Shown here piece by piece: positions 36,673 to 45,753 of a stretch of 64,000 nt of DNA. A program made the position numbers and the translations under genes. The stretch is from JAEYZS01 sp964469265 (lineage in GTDB: Bacteria; Bdellovibrionota; Bdellovibrionia; Bdellovibrionales; JAEYZS01), in assembly GCA_964469265.1 (NCBI GenBank), contig CAYXYF010000011.1, positions 1 to 64,000 on the forward strand, in the 5' to 3' direction. Numbering within the stretch: position 1 is the first letter of the stretch; each line of letters opens with the position of its first letter. The notes under the pieces are model-generated. The model was not told the origin of the DNA and made no database searches. It worked only from the letters and a program-made list of their open reading frames with translations.

Positions 36673-37127
36673 TACCTAACTAGGTTCGCTTCGATTCTTG
36701 TGATTTCTTCAGCACCGCTATTTGCATTAACTCCAATTTGCTCATCTACATAGTGCATCTTATTGCCTGACTTCTTCACTGTGTAACGGGCCTTACCCTC
36801 GTTTGCTAGTGGAAAAAGAAGTTTAGCTTTGTTCTTGCTGATCGTTCCAACGTCGTGATCCTTCCAAGATACTTTTTGTCCGATCAACTTCTTTTCCAGT
36901 TTTAGAACTGGCGGGACAAAGTTAAATCCAAATTCATCGCAGCCGTATTTAAAATTCCCAAACTCAATTCGATCTTCATCTTGATAGACATTAATCTCCA
37001 TGTGATCACAATAGATCACATGGCCTGTTCGGGTCGTAACAGTTCCGTCCCCCCGCCAATTTCCAGTAAAGTTAGCCATGGCCGATGACCCAATCAATAT
37101 AACAAATACTGCTACTACTAACTTCAT
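36669..37127 (-). CDS. Hypothetical secreted protein
   Basis: A 152-residue protein with a signal peptide (MKLVVAVFVILIGSSAMA). The mature part looks like a small lipocalin-like or beta-barrel domain (GNWRGDGTVTTRTGHVIYC, FGNFKYGCDEFGF) with two cysteines. The ATG at 37127 follows GGGGGATGAA, a good ribosome-binding site. No family recognised. It overlaps the preceding gene by 4 bases, tail to tail. Confidence 0.6.
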   Translation of the reverse strand: MKLVVAVFVILIGSSAMANFTGNWRGDGTVTTRTGHVIYCDHMEINVYQDEDRIEFGNFKYGCDEFGFNFVPPVLKLEKKLIGQKVSWKDHDVGTISKNKAKLLFPLANEGKARYTVKKSGNKMHYVDEQIGVNANSGAEEITRIEANLVRY

Positions 37128-37187
37128 TTCATCCCCCACGCGTGAACTTTGCTTGATCAAATCTTTAGCAATATATATGGTAACCCA

Positions 37188-37991
37188 ATGACTTCCTCGG
37201 ACCCAAAAAATTCCAAACCTTATCGCGTAAGACTGGACCTAGCCTTTGATGGGGCTTTGTTTATGGGATCTCAGAAACAAGCTGAAGGTACCTATACGGT
37301 TCAAGGCGTGTTGCAAGAGAAACTCTCTCAAATTTTTCGTGAAAAAATTCACGTTCAGCTTTCAGGAAGGACAGATCGCGGCGTCCATGCCCTCCATCAA
37401 GTGGCCCACTTTGATTGCAGCACTGATCCTAAAAGAATTAAACTCCGGGCCGCACTTCAAGGACTTCTTCCAAAGTTTTTGGTTATCAAACAAACTTACC
37501 TTGCTCCTAAGGACTTTCATGCCCTTCGCTCAACGACAGAAAAAACCTATAAGTATCTTATCCGCAACGCACCAACCCCGTCGGCTCAGCTTTGGAATAA
37601 GTCTGTCTGGGTTCGAAATAAGTTAAATATCGAATATCTCAATAAAACCTCCTCCTATTTGATAGGAGAACACGACTTTAAAAGCTTCCAAAATACGGGG
37701 ACGGACCTCAAAACCACAGTTCGCAAAATTCATCGGGCCGAATGGGTTTTACGGAAGCCAGGATGGGTTGAATTTTATATCAGTGGCAACGGGTTTTTAA
37801 AGCAGATGGTTCGCAATATTGTGGGAACCGCCCTAGCCCTTGAAAAATCTGGCCAACCCTCTGAAATGATGAAGGAAATTCTTCAAGCTCGAGACCGCCA
37901 AAAAGCTCTTAAAACCGCTCCCTCTGAAGGCCTCTATTTAGTTGAGGTTCTGTATCCGCAAACGCTTGACAATAAGTGCTTGAAATTCTAA
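37188..37991 (+). CDS. truA: tRNA pseudouridine synthase A
   Basis: The protein matches TruA across about 267 residues: YRVRLDLAFDGALFMGSQ at the N-terminus, the catalytic Asp in GRTDRGVHALHQVAHFD, EKTYKYLIRN, and GNGFLKQMVRNIVGTAL near the end. It makes pseudouridine at positions 38-40 of the anticodon arm of tRNAs. The frame is open from 37149; the ATG at 37188 gives the usual family length. It precedes rplM by 127 bases. Confidence 0.92.
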   Translation: MTSSDPKNSKPYRVRLDLAFDGALFMGSQKQAEGTYTVQGVLQEKLSQIFREKIHVQLSGRTDRGVHALHQVAHFDCSTDPKRIKLRAALQGLLPKFLVIKQTYLAPKDFHALRSTTEKTYKYLIRNAPTPSAQLWNKSVWVRNKLNIEYLNKTSSYLIGEHDFKSFQNTGTDLKTTVRKIHRAEWVLRKPGWVEFYISGNGFLKQMVRNIVGTALALEKSGQPSEMMKEILQARDRQKALKTAPSEGLYLVEVLYPQTLDNKCLKF

Positions 37992-38118
37992 AAGATTACT
38001 CTTTAATACTTGAAGTCATTCTTGAGTCCGATCACCCGTTGTGCTCCAAGAAGCTAAAGGTATGAACCGCTAAAAATCCTGGTAAAATTTTTGGCAAAAT
38101 TTTTTGGAGATTCACATA

Positions 38119-38571
38119 ATGAAAACTTGGATGGCAAAAACAGACGAAGTTGAAAGAAAGTGGTGGGTTGTCGATGCTACAGGGCAAACACTCGGACGTC
38201 TATCAACTCAGATTGCTACTCTTTTAAGAGGTAAGCATAAACCAGAATACACTCCTCACATCGATACGGGTGACTTTGTTATCGTTATCAACGCTGGCAA
38301 ATTAACTATGTCTGGTTCAAAGATGGATACAAAACAATACTTCAGACACTCAGGATACTTCGGAAGCCTGAAGGCAACTTTAGCAAAAGATATGTTACAA
38401 GACAAACCAGAGAAGATGTTAACTCTTGCTGTAAAAGGCATGCTTCCTACTAACAAGCTCTCAAGACATCTTCTAACAAAGCTTAAAGTTTACGAGGGTC
38501 CAGAGCACGATCACGCAGCTCAAAAGCCAGAGGCTTATAAATTGATTACTAAGAAAGTGAAAGGTAACTAA
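38119..38571 (+). CDS. rplM: 50S ribosomal protein L13
   Basis: A 150-residue protein matching L13: KWWVVDATGQTLGRLSTQIA, LLRGKHKPEYTPH, GDFVIVINA, and AVKGMLPTNKLSRHLLTKLKVY. It binds 23S rRNA early in large-subunit assembly. The ATG at 38119 follows GGAG eight bases upstream. It is separated by two bases from rpsI, the conserved L13-S9 pair. Confidence 0.96.
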   Translation: MKTWMAKTDEVERKWWVVDATGQTLGRLSTQIATLLRGKHKPEYTPHIDTGDFVIVINAGKLTMSGSKMDTKQYFRHSGYFGSLKATLAKDMLQDKPEKMLTLAVKGMLPTNKLSRHLLTKLKVYEGPEHDHAAQKPEAYKLITKKVKGN

Positions 38572-38573
38572 TC

Positions 38574-38969
38574 ATGGCGGCAGAAAAACTCATCTACGCA
38601 ACTGGAAGAAGAAAAACTAGCGCAGCTCGCGTTTACTTAAAAGAAGGCACTGGTAAAATCACAATTAACGACCAAGTCTTCGAAAAATATTTAGTTACTG
38701 GAACTCACAGACTTATTGTTCAGCAACCACTTCAAGAAACAAGCACTCTTGGATAAGTTGATCTGAGAATCAAAGTTACTGGCGGCGGAATCTCTGGTCA
38801 AGCAGGCGCAATCAGACATGGTATTGCAAGAGCTTTAGTCGGTCTTAACCCTGAACTTCGCGGAGTTCTTAAAAAGGCTGGATTCTTAACCCGTGACCCA
38901 AGAATGGTAGAGCGTAAGAAGTACGGTCTTGCTGGGGCTCGTAAGAGATACCAATACTCGAAAAGATAA
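38574..38969 (+). pseudogene. rpsI: 30S ribosomal protein S9 with an in-frame stop codon
   Basis: The 5' part (38574-38753) encodes a normal S9 start (IYATGRRKTSAARVYLKEG). At 38754-38756 there is TAA where the family usually has an amino acid before VDLRIKVTGGG. The same frame then continues without fault to the normal S9 end (GISGQAGAIRHGIARAL, FLTRDPRMVERKKYG, YQYSKR) at 38969. One C-to-T change (CAA to TAA) would explain it. S9 is normally essential for growth, so a sequencing or assembly error is the likeliest cause. Real nonsense suppression is possible but less likely. Confidence 0.9.
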
Positions 38970-39000
38970 TTTTCTAAAAGAATTTTTAGAAATCATGACA

Positions 39001-39034
39001 AAGGGGTACTGTTTTCAGTACCCTTTTTGTTTTT
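39001..39034 (+). terminator. Rho-independent terminator after rplM-rpsI
   Basis: GGGTACTG (39004-39011), loop TTTT, CAGTACCC (39016-39023), then TTTTTGTTTTT. The perfect 8-bp stem extends further with A-T pairs, and the run of T makes a classic terminator 34 bases after the S9 stop. Confidence 0.9.
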
Positions 39035-39091
39035 AAAGCACATTTTCTGAAAATCTAGTTTTGGGGTAACGAAGGAAATAAGGTTGTCCCT

Positions 39092-39619
39092 ATGTTTAAA
39101 TTACTTTCAATATTTACATTGTTATTAGCACTTTCTATTTATTCAGTGGGCGCTATGGCAGCGCCCCGGGCGCATTTGTGTAAGCGTCTTCTTTCAGTTG
39201 ATGATGAATCTTACAGTGCTGTTAACGCTTTCTTGGTTAGCAAAAAAATTAAAAATCAACTGATGGATCAGACTATTGTTTCCGAGAAAATGAAAAAGAT
39301 TATTATCGAATATGGTCAGTTGTTGGATGACCTTTATACCGAACGCTTTAGCGAAATCGCAGCAGGCCGAAAGCGTCCCATCCCGTATCAAGCGTTGGGG
39401 TTTCAAACAATTCCTGAGCTTCGGAGAATGAAAGAGACGGTACTCAGTACACATATTCAATTGCTAGCGATGATGGAATTTAAACACGTCGATGCTCGGT
39501 TTAAAGAAGTGCTTTTTGAGTCCACCGAGAGAATCTTTTATTCGGAAATGACAAAGTACGAACTTCTGCTTTTGCAAGCCGAGTTACTTTCAATTAAACA
39601 GTATTATTCAAGGATGTAG
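39092..39619 (+). CDS. Hypothetical secreted helical protein
   Basis: A 175-residue protein with a signal peptide (LLALSIYSVGAMAAP). The mature part is all helix with no recognised motif (IIIEYGQLLDDLYTERFSEI, YEKLLLQAELL-like end). It is probably periplasmic. It overlaps the M23 peptidase gene by 16 bases, tail to tail. Confidence 0.6.
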   Translation: MFKLLSIFTLLLALSIYSVGAMAAPRAHLCKRLLSVDDESYSAVNAFLVSKKIKNQLMDQTIVSEKMKKIIIEYGQLLDDLYTERFSEIAAGRKRPIPYQALGFQTIPELRRMKETVLSTHIQLLAMMEFKHVDARFKEVLFESTERIFYSEMTKYELLLLQAELLSIKQYYSRM

Positions 39620-40608
39620 TTCATTGGATCAACAGGGACGTTATTGACTCGTACTTCATAGTGACAGTGTGGCCCTGTGGAGCGTCCCGTGTTCCCGACG
39701 GCCGCAATCACATCGCCACGCTTTACTTTCTGGTTCACCACCGCAAAAAGCTCTGAGTTATGGGCATAACGAGTGACAACCCCATAACCGTGGTCAATGG
39801 AAACGAGTTTCCCATACTCAGAATCAAAGCCTGAGAAGCTAATAACTCCATCAGCAGTTGCATAAACTGGCGCTCCTGGTGGTGCTCCAAAGTCTAAGCC
39901 CTGGTGGAGCTTAAGCTGACCAGAGATTGGTGACGGACGATAACCAAATTCTGAAGTAATATAACCTCGTGAAGGTCGAATGGAAGGAGTTGCTCGCATT
40001 AAACTCTGTTGCATTGAAAGCATCTCCCAAAGATCAAGTACACCTTGTTCTTTGAGTTCAGATTTTTTAATAGCACGATCAATTCGAATGGATAGAGAAG
40101 TAAATTTACTTTCCTCAGCGCGCGCGAGTTCACCCTTTGCTGTATCAAGGATAGGCTTTCTTAAGATCGATAAGGTATCTTGCTCTTTCACAAGGGAGGA
40201 AGGGCTTCTTCCGTCCACTGGCTCTGATAACTCAGCAATACGGCTTTGGCTGTTCAAGTTATCACCAACGGTGAGCCTCAGTGCCCTCTGGTCGTCGTTA
40301 GTATCTGTGATGAGACGAAGCTTTGTCATAAAGCTCTGTACACGCTCAAGGCTTGAGTCCAATGCCTCAATTTTACTTTCAACAACTTGGAATTGCGCCT
40401 TTAACTGGCGGTTTTCAACTTTGAGTTTTTTACTTTCGATTTCCTGAAGGAGAAGACCTACATAATCGACAAGGATAGAAGTGAGCACGATGAACCCGAT
40501 GATACCGCAAGTCACGAGTGTCTTCATCCAAGACTGCGACAAAATAAATCGTTTCACCACACCCTGACGGTCGGTCATAATAAGAAATGTAATTTTCTTC
40601 GAGCTCAA
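39604..40608 (-). CDS. M23 (LytM) metallopeptidase, membrane-anchored
   Basis: The 334-residue protein has an N-terminal membrane helix (about 28-50) and a coiled coil (about 52-105). The C-terminal peptidase M23 domain has LHQGLDFGAPPGAPV (His and Asp zinc ligands) and GPHCHYEV (the HxH motif), all catalytic residues intact. It should cut peptide crosslinks in peptidoglycan, or, like NlpD/EnvC types, regulate amidases; the intact site favours real cleavage. No nearby amidase gene is seen. Confidence 0.9.
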   Translation of the reverse strand: MSSKKITFLIMTDRQGVVKRFILSQSWMKTLVTCGIIGFIVLTSILVDYVGLLLQEIESKKLKVENRQLKAQFQVVESKIEALDSSLERVQSFMTKLRLITDTNDDQRALRLTVGDNLNSQSRIAELSEPVDGRSPSSLVKEQDTLSILRKPILDTAKGELARAEESKFTSLSIRIDRAIKKSELKEQGVLDLWEMLSMQQSLMRATPSIRPSRGYITSEFGYRPSPISGQLKLHQGLDFGAPPGAPVYATADGVISFSGFDSEYGKLVSIDHGYGVVTRYAHNSELFAVVNQKVKRGDVIAAVGNTGRSTGPHCHYEVRVNNVPVDPMNYILE

Positions 40609-40690
40609 AGCTATTCCTCTATTTAAAAGTACTTAATCATGTTTCATCGAACTTTTCGAATAAAAAAAATCACTAAGTAAAATTTAAAAA

Positions 40691-41422
40691 TCAATTCTCC
40701 GTTACCGCTATATACATTACCGTTACATTATCTAACCCGCCGTTATCCTTTGCTTTTTTGATTAACGAAGGAACCACAGCTTCAGGTTTACTTTTTTGAA
40801 CAATTTCAAAAATGGCTTTGTCGTCCACCATGCCCGTTAATCCATCACTACAAATCAGATAGGTATCCTCAGACGATAAAACCCGCTCTAAAATATCGCA
40901 TGAAGTGGTTCTTTCAAAACCAACGCTACGCGTTATTATGTTCTTTCCCATCTGAGAATCGTCTTCTTCTTTGATAATCCCTGCTTTGATTTGCTCGTTG
41001 ATGAGGGAGTGGTCTTCAGTCATTTGCCACATCCCGCTTTTTCGCAAGAGGTAGGCCCTAGAATCTCCGACATTGGCAATATAGAGCCTCGAGTTTCGAA
41101 TGAGAGCCACGACTAGCGTTGTACCCATTCCCTTAAGTTCAGTCTCAGACAAACTTTTTTCAAAAATAGCTTCCCCTGCTGCTTTATAAGCTTTGGTTAA
41201 GAGTTCATGGGGCTTTATTCCAGCGTCGTTTTCAAAACTATCGACAACAACTTCACGGATAGTTTTTACCGCCATATGAGATGCGACTTCTCCACCACTG
41301 TGTCCGCCCATTCCATCTGCTACAATGTAAAGACCTAAGTCGGGATCCATAAGAAAACAATCTTCGTTATTTTCTCTCTTTAAACCGACATCTGTCTGAC
41401 ACCAAACTTTTACAGAGACCAA
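40691..41422 (-). CDS. PP2C-type serine/threonine protein phosphatase
   Basis: This metal-dependent phosphatase has the PP2C motifs DVGLKRENNEDCF, YIVADGMGGHSGGE, ICSDGLTGMVDD and GGLDNVTVMY. It removes phosphate from Ser/Thr of proteins, usually paired with a Hanks-type kinase (none here). The frame opens at 41452 with TTG. I prefer the TTG at 41422 behind an AGAGGG ribosome-binding site. It is divergent from the TonB-like gene with a very small gap. Confidence 0.88.
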   Translation of the reverse strand: MVSVKVWCQTDVGLKRENNEDCFLMDPDLGLYIVADGMGGHSGGEVASHMAVKTIREVVVDSFENDAGIKPHELLTKAYKAAGEAIFEKSLSETELKGMGTTLVVALIRNSRLYIANVGDSRAYLLRKSGMWQMTEDHSLINEQIKAGIIKEEDDSQMGKNIITRSVGFERTTSCDILERVLSSEDTYLICSDGLTGMVDDKAIFEIVQKSKPEAVVPSLIKKAKDNGGLDNVTVMYIAVTEN

Positions 41423-41467
41423 AGGATTTCCCTCTAAAAAATTCCTACTCAAAACCGATAAGTAAGT

Positions 41468-42342
41468 ATGAGAAAAAGTAAGTTGAGATATAAAAAATTA
41501 CCAAGTCTACTTACCATCTCAATTCTTTTTTCGGTTTCACTTCACCTTATTACTATTCTAGCTCTGAAATACACAGAACGGAACACTTTCTCGCAAAAAC
41601 AAAACCAAGTGGTGGAAGTTGTTTATCTCAGCCCCGAGCAACTTAACTTTGTTCAGACCAAACAAATCGTCGAACAAGACGAAAAACCAGTTAACAACGA
41701 AGTTGATCCCAATGCTAAATATTTGAGTCAATTCAATCAGAAAGTGGTTAAAGAAACCAAAGCACAAAACATAGGAAAGTATAATAATAACGCTGGTACA
41801 GGCCTCACGAAGGGTCACGCGGCGAAAAAATCCAAATCGGCAACAAATATACGCCCGCAAACAAAAGGCGGTGGTAGCGCTTTAGACCGCTTTAAACCGC
41901 AAGTGGACTGGGCCGCAATGGCAAATAAAAATAATGGTGGTGACGGACGCGAACTTTCAAGAACTTCAGACCACCTCCAGGATGTTGAAAAGGGTCCTCA
42001 AACTATTCTCTCCACGCGTGAGTTTGTTTATTACTCTTATTTTAAACGCATCAAAGGACAAATCCAGCAACACTGGGAACCTTCGATAAAAGGAAAAGTA
42101 AAAAAGCTCATGGCAAGAGGGCGAACTATTGCATCCTCTCAAAATCGAACTACAAAACTTCTTATTGTCCTCAACGCCAAAGGAACTCTGGTGGGAGTGA
42201 AAGTTTTAGGAGAATCTGGAATAATCGATCTTGACGACGCAGCGATTGAAGCCTTCAAAGCGGCAGCACCCTTCCCAAATCCGCCAACGGGCATCGTCGA
42301 TCAAGACGGCACGATCAAAATCCGCTGGGACTTTGTCTTAGA
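41468..42342 (+). CDS. TonB-like energy transducer, 3' end in assembly gap
   Basis: About 290 residues are visible: a single N-terminal membrane helix (about 14-34), a charged linker with Lys/Asn/Gly, and a C-terminal TonB-type domain (LLIVLNAKGTLVGVKVLGESG, LDDAAIEAFKAAAPFPNPP, DGTIKIRWDFVL). TonB proteins transmit inner-membrane energy to outer-membrane receptors. In this lineage similar proteins also serve in motility complexes. The last bases before the N run (F-V-L) are close to where the domain should end, so little is missing. Confidence 0.75.
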
Positions 42343-42442
42343 NNNNNNNNNNNNNNNNNNNNNNNNNNNNNNNNNNNNNNNNNNNNNNNNNNNNNNNNNN
42401 NNNNNNNNNNNNNNNNNNNNNNNNNNNNNNNNNNNNNNNNNN
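42343..42442. other. Assembly gap of 100 N
   Basis: Exactly 100 unknown bases join two contigs. It hides the stop of the TonB-like gene and the C-terminus of the small minus-strand gene beyond it. The true distance is unknown. Confidence 1.
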
Positions 42443-42640
42443 TTTAAATGTTCCTGCACAAATTGCCCCGCCAGACGCTGCAGAGCCCATGGCAATGCCC
42501 TCACAAGGGTCGCCTGATTTTTTCTTCCAGAACGTACCTAGATTAAAAAATTGCGCATGGGAACTGATGGATGTAAAAACAAGCATAGTTGCTCCCAACA
42601 AAATCATGCCAGAAACTTTTGTTTTCTTAAAAATATTCAT
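42443..42640 (-). CDS. Small secreted protein, C-terminus lost in gap
   Basis: 66 residues are visible, with a signal peptide (GMILLGATMLVFTSISSHAQ) followed by FFNLGTFWKKKSGDPCEGIA and a Gly/Ala-rich stretch with two cysteines. It continues into the gap, so length and family are unknown. It is downstream of the 82-residue gene on the same strand, only 10 bases away. Confidence 0.5.
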
Positions 42641-42650
42641 AGATGTCTTT

Positions 42651-42899
42651 TCATATTGAAATATCGAGTTTTAAATTACTAACGTTCTCTTTACGGAATT
42701 CTAGGAGTTTAAATCCTAGAGGTGAAATAGCCGTGACCAGCAGTTGTATTCGCTGTCCAGGACGCAACCTTCTATGTGAATGATTTTCGACCCGAGCAAG
42801 ATCGCCTTGGAAATTGACGATAATACTCCGTCCATTGACCTCCTCCACAATGGCCCAAACCTTTTGATCTAGTCTAAGCTGTGGTAAGATTTTTTCCAT
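42651..42899 (-). CDS. Small hypothetical protein, OB-like
   Basis: An 82-residue soluble protein with a pattern of short strands (KVWAIVEEVNGRSIIVNFQG, GQRIQLLVTAIS) that resembles a small beta-barrel such as an S1/OB or PilZ-like fold. No certain family. It begins one base after the stop of the 344-residue gene, so it is in an operon with it. Confidence 0.55.
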   Translation of the reverse strand: MEKILPQLRLDQKVWAIVEEVNGRSIIVNFQGDLARVENHSHRRLRPGQRIQLLVTAISPLGFKLLEFRKENVSNLKLDISI

Positions 42900-42900
42900 A

Positions 42901-43935
42901 CTAAATAGACCTATCTTCTTTTAGTTTTTTAAATACCACAGGCTTGAGAGCACGCGCACTTGTATCGTCGTTTTTGACAATAAGTCTTCGCTTTTTAGCT
43001 TGAGCAGCTAAAGATGCTGCTTCTTTTATCGCATCTTTTGTTTCAATGACTTCCTTAATCGTGTCTTCAATTTTTACAGGCTCTGGCTTCGCAGCCTTTA
43101 CATCAATTTTTAAATCCTCGTCACCTTCAATAAAGTGGGGCTTTAAAACTTTATCTGCCAAATTATTGAGTTTGCTTTTTGCGCTTTGCAATCCTTCAGA
43201 AACCGTTTCTGTAACGGACTCTGCGACAACATTCGTCAAAGAACTTTCCCGCGCAGCATCTCTTGCTTTAGCCTCTTCAATGGCTTTTCTAAATTCCTCT
43301 TTGATTTTTTTATCATCTTCTTCGGTTTCAGCGCTCACTCGTGGAGCCTCAAAAACCGCGCTCAAGTTTCGCGGCTGAACCGTTGGGTCTTCTTCTGTGG
43401 CCGAGCCTTGCTCGTCTTCATCACTTGCCCAATCAGGAAGCTGCTCTTCTGCAAACATGAGTTTGTTTCTATTTACTTTTACAATAAACTCCAATTCACT
43501 TCTCGGGAGATCAATTTTTTCTTCGATATCCTCAACACTCATTCCCTGGTGAGCAAGTTTTGCAGCTTGAACATATTTTCTAGTGTTCTGCCTCTCAACA
43601 ATCTCTTCGTGCGGAATTCGCTCTTGGAAAATCTTCGAAACGTCGAGACTTCTCTCAATTGATCGTTCGATTTTGTGTAGATGAGCCTGTGCATCGATGA
43701 TGCCCTCTTGAACCTCTTTGCCTTTTTGTTCCAACAAAGAGGCAAGTTGTTTGACCTGTAAATCTGTTCGGTCTGAAAGGTCCTCTAATATTGCAATTTT
43801 ACTTTGTAAAAGTTGAAGACCCTTGCTTAAACGAGGGTCGTCTTTTTGCGGCCGATTCAATCTTGCCCAGCAAACAAGCGCTGCTGCCACAAAAATGATA
43901 TTCAAAATTATTTGAGCAATAATCCATCCACTCAT
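42901..43935 (-). CDS. Membrane-anchored coiled-coil protein (DUF2802-like)
   Basis: A 344-residue protein with one N-terminal helix (about 4-23), a coiled coil (about 35-100), and a segment KYVQAAKLAHQGMSVEDIEEKIDLPRSELEFIV in pieces that looks like a helix-turn-helix as seen in DUF2802 proteins beside flagellar or motility genes. The rest is acidic and disordered with more coiled coil. It is likely cytoplasmic. An AT-rich -10-like TATAAA lies upstream. Confidence 0.55.
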   Translation of the reverse strand: MSGWIIAQIILNIIFVAAALVCWARLNRPQKDDPRLSKGLQLLQSKIAILEDLSDRTDLQVKQLASLLEQKGKEVQEGIIDAQAHLHKIERSIERSLDVSKIFQERIPHEEIVERQNTRKYVQAAKLAHQGMSVEDIEEKIDLPRSELEFIVKVNRNKLMFAEEQLPDWASDEDEQGSATEEDPTVQPRNLSAVFEAPRVSAETEEDDKKIKEEFRKAIEEAKARDAARESSLTNVVAESVTETVSEGLQSAKSKLNNLADKVLKPHFIEGDEDLKIDVKAAKPEPVKIEDTIKEVIETKDAIKEAASLAAQAKKRRLIVKNDDTSARALKPVVFKKLKEDRSI

Positions 43936-44013
43936 AAATATCCTTATGAAAGCCCTTTATATTTAGGATGACTTTCATCTTATATTTTATAGTTTTTGGA
44001 TCACCCCGATCAA

Positions 44014-44038
44014 GGAAGGGCTAGCAAGCTGGCCTTCC
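44014..44038. terminator. Hairpin after the aminotransferase gene
   Basis: GGAAGG and CCTTCC flank a smaller GCTAGC/GCTGGC-type stem, about 30 bases past the aspC-like stop on the minus strand. There is no clear T run on that strand, so it may be an RNA stability hairpin rather than a true terminator. Confidence 0.4.
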
Positions 44039-44066
44039 GTCGGTAGACTAAGGACGAGGAATCTTC

Positions 44067-45263
44067 CTATTTGAGTTCTGAAATGAAATTATTTAACCGT
44101 TTAAACGCTTCAGTCATTCTTTTGGCTTCTATTGCAAAACTCAGGCGTAAATAACCATCCATTCCAAATTCGACACCTGGGACAGTAATCACTTTTTCAG
44201 TCTCCAATAAAAGACTGCAAAACTCTCTTGAAGTCGGAACAGCTTGGCCTCGGAAAGTTTTTCCTAAACATTTGGAAATATCGACCCAAAGATAAAACGC
44301 TCCTTCAGGATTATAAACAGAGACGGCTTCTACTTTTTGCACTTCGGAGATAGCAAAGTTCTTTCTTTCTAACAATTTTTTTTGTACTTCTTGCACATCT
44401 TTTTCACCTTCGACAAGAGCCTTAAACGTCGCTCTTTGCGCAATGGAATTTGCACATCCTGTGGACTGACTTTGATAATTACTCATTGCTTTAATGATGG
44501 CTTGAGGCCCAACTGCCCACCCCACGCGCCATCCTGTCATAGAGTATGTTTTAGAAGCTCCATTAATAATTATAACTCTGTCTTTAAGCTCAGGCGCAAC
44601 CTCCAAAATCTGAGGAGCAAGGCCTCGTTCACCAAAATAAAGTTTATTATAAATGTCGTCGCTCATTACAAAGATTTGTGGATGTTTTTTTAAAACTTCA
44701 GCAAGGCCAACAAGTTCTTCTTTAGAATAAACGCTCCCTGTAGGATTCGAAGGCGAGTTCAGCATTAAAAGTTTTGTTTTCTGAGTAATTTTTGATTCCA
44801 AACTTTGAGGAGTAATTTTAAAACCTGTTTCTACTGAAGACGGAACAAAAACTGGTGTCCCATCCGCTAACTCTGTCATGTCTGGGTAGCTCACCCAATA
44901 AGGCGCAGGAATTAAAACTTCGTCTCCTTTGCCAATCAGGATTTGTAAAAGAGCAAAGATCGACATCTTTCCGCCCGTGGCCACGGATACCTGATTTGGT
45001 GAGTAGTCAAACCCGTAGTCTTTTTTTAAGCTGTCAGCAATTGCTTTTCTCAACTCTTCGATACCATTGGCCGCAACGTATTTTGTAAACCCACTTTTTA
45101 TCGACTCGATGGCTTCATTTTTTGCAACTTCAAACGTATCCCAGTCTGGCTCACCTACTGCAAGAGAGATAACGTCATGGCCCTCTGCCTTGAGTTGGCG
45201 GCCCTTTGCCGCTAATTCTAACGTGGGAGATGATTTTAATTTTTTCGCTCTTTCTGAAAGCAC
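44067..45263 (-). CDS. Class I aspartate/aromatic aminotransferase
   Basis: The 398-residue PLP enzyme is of the AspC (type Ib) group. The cofactor lysine lies in NGASKTYSMTGWRVGW, with other family motifs AVGEPDWDTF, LLMLNSPSNPTGSVY and MSDDIYNKLYF. The C-terminal Arg in YLRLSFAIE binds the substrate carboxylate. It interconverts aspartate and oxaloacetate or related amino acids with 2-oxoglutarate. It follows coaD by 8 bases in the same operon. Confidence 0.92.
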   Translation of the reverse strand: MLSERAKKLKSSPTLELAAKGRQLKAEGHDVISLAVGEPDWDTFEVAKNEAIESIKSGFTKYVAANGIEELRKAIADSLKKDYGFDYSPNQVSVATGGKMSIFALLQILIGKGDEVLIPAPYWVSYPDMTELADGTPVFVPSSVETGFKITPQSLESKITQKTKLLMLNSPSNPTGSVYSKEELVGLAEVLKKHPQIFVMSDDIYNKLYFGERGLAPQILEVAPELKDRVIIINGASKTYSMTGWRVGWAVGPQAIIKAMSNYQSQSTGCANSIAQRATFKALVEGEKDVQEVQKKLLERKNFAISEVQKVEAVSVYNPEGAFYLWVDISKCLGKTFRGQAVPTSREFCSLLLETEKVITVPGVEFGMDGYLRLSFAIEAKRMTEAFKRLNNFISELK

Positions 45264-45271
45264 AATAACCT

Positions 45272-45745
45272 CTACTCTTTTAAAGCCCGAACGACTTCTT
45301 CGGGAACAAATTTACTTAAATCACCTTTTAGTAAAGAAATCTCTTTTACCAAGGTGGATGATACGTAACTAAACTCTGGGCGAGATATTAGGTAGATTGT
45401 CTCAATCTCAGGGTGTAGCACCTTGTTTGTATGATCCATAGTTATCTCGTATTCGAAATCTCTTGTGTTTCGAAGCCCTTTAGCAATGACATTCAAAGAG
45501 TTCTTTTTAAGGAAATCCACCAGAAGTCCGTCCCAGGCCTCAACTCGAATGTTTGGAATATCTTTACATACGAGTGAAACAAGTTCCTTTCTCTTTTTTA
45601 GATCAAAAAGGTATTGCTTCTGGGTTGAAGAAGAAATCAAAACGATGACTTCATCAAATTTCTCTTTTAAACGATCAATAATATCAGTATGGCCTAAAGT
45701 TATTGGATCAAAACTTCCAGGATAAACTACGCTTCTTTTTTTCAT
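45272..45745 (-). CDS. coaD: Phosphopantetheine adenylyltransferase
   Basis: A 157-residue protein with the nucleotidyl-transferase motif TLGH in YPGSFDPITLGHTDII, and the family's RNTRDFEYEI and YVSSTLVKEI segments. It makes dephospho-CoA from 4'-phosphopantetheine and ATP. It lies 8 bases after rsmD, the common rsmD-coaD pairing. Confidence 0.95.
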   Translation of the reverse strand: MKKRSVVYPGSFDPITLGHTDIIDRLKEKFDEVIVLISSSTQKQYLFDLKKRKELVSLVCKDIPNIRVEAWDGLLVDFLKKNSLNVIAKGLRNTRDFEYEITMDHTNKVLHPEIETIYLISRPEFSYVSSTLVKEISLLKGDLSKFVPEEVVRALKE

Positions 45746-45753
45746 AAGATACC

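Noticed and set aside
38040..38118. Leader RNA regulating rplM-rpsI
   Set aside because: The leader has only tandem GG-AAAATTTTT strings and no stable stem that I can see. Nothing supports a ribosomal-protein binding structure.
38754..38756. Reassigned or recoded TAA stop codon
   Set aside because: Many other genes in the window end normally at TAA and no recoding signal such as a downstream stem is visible. A single base error explains the site better.
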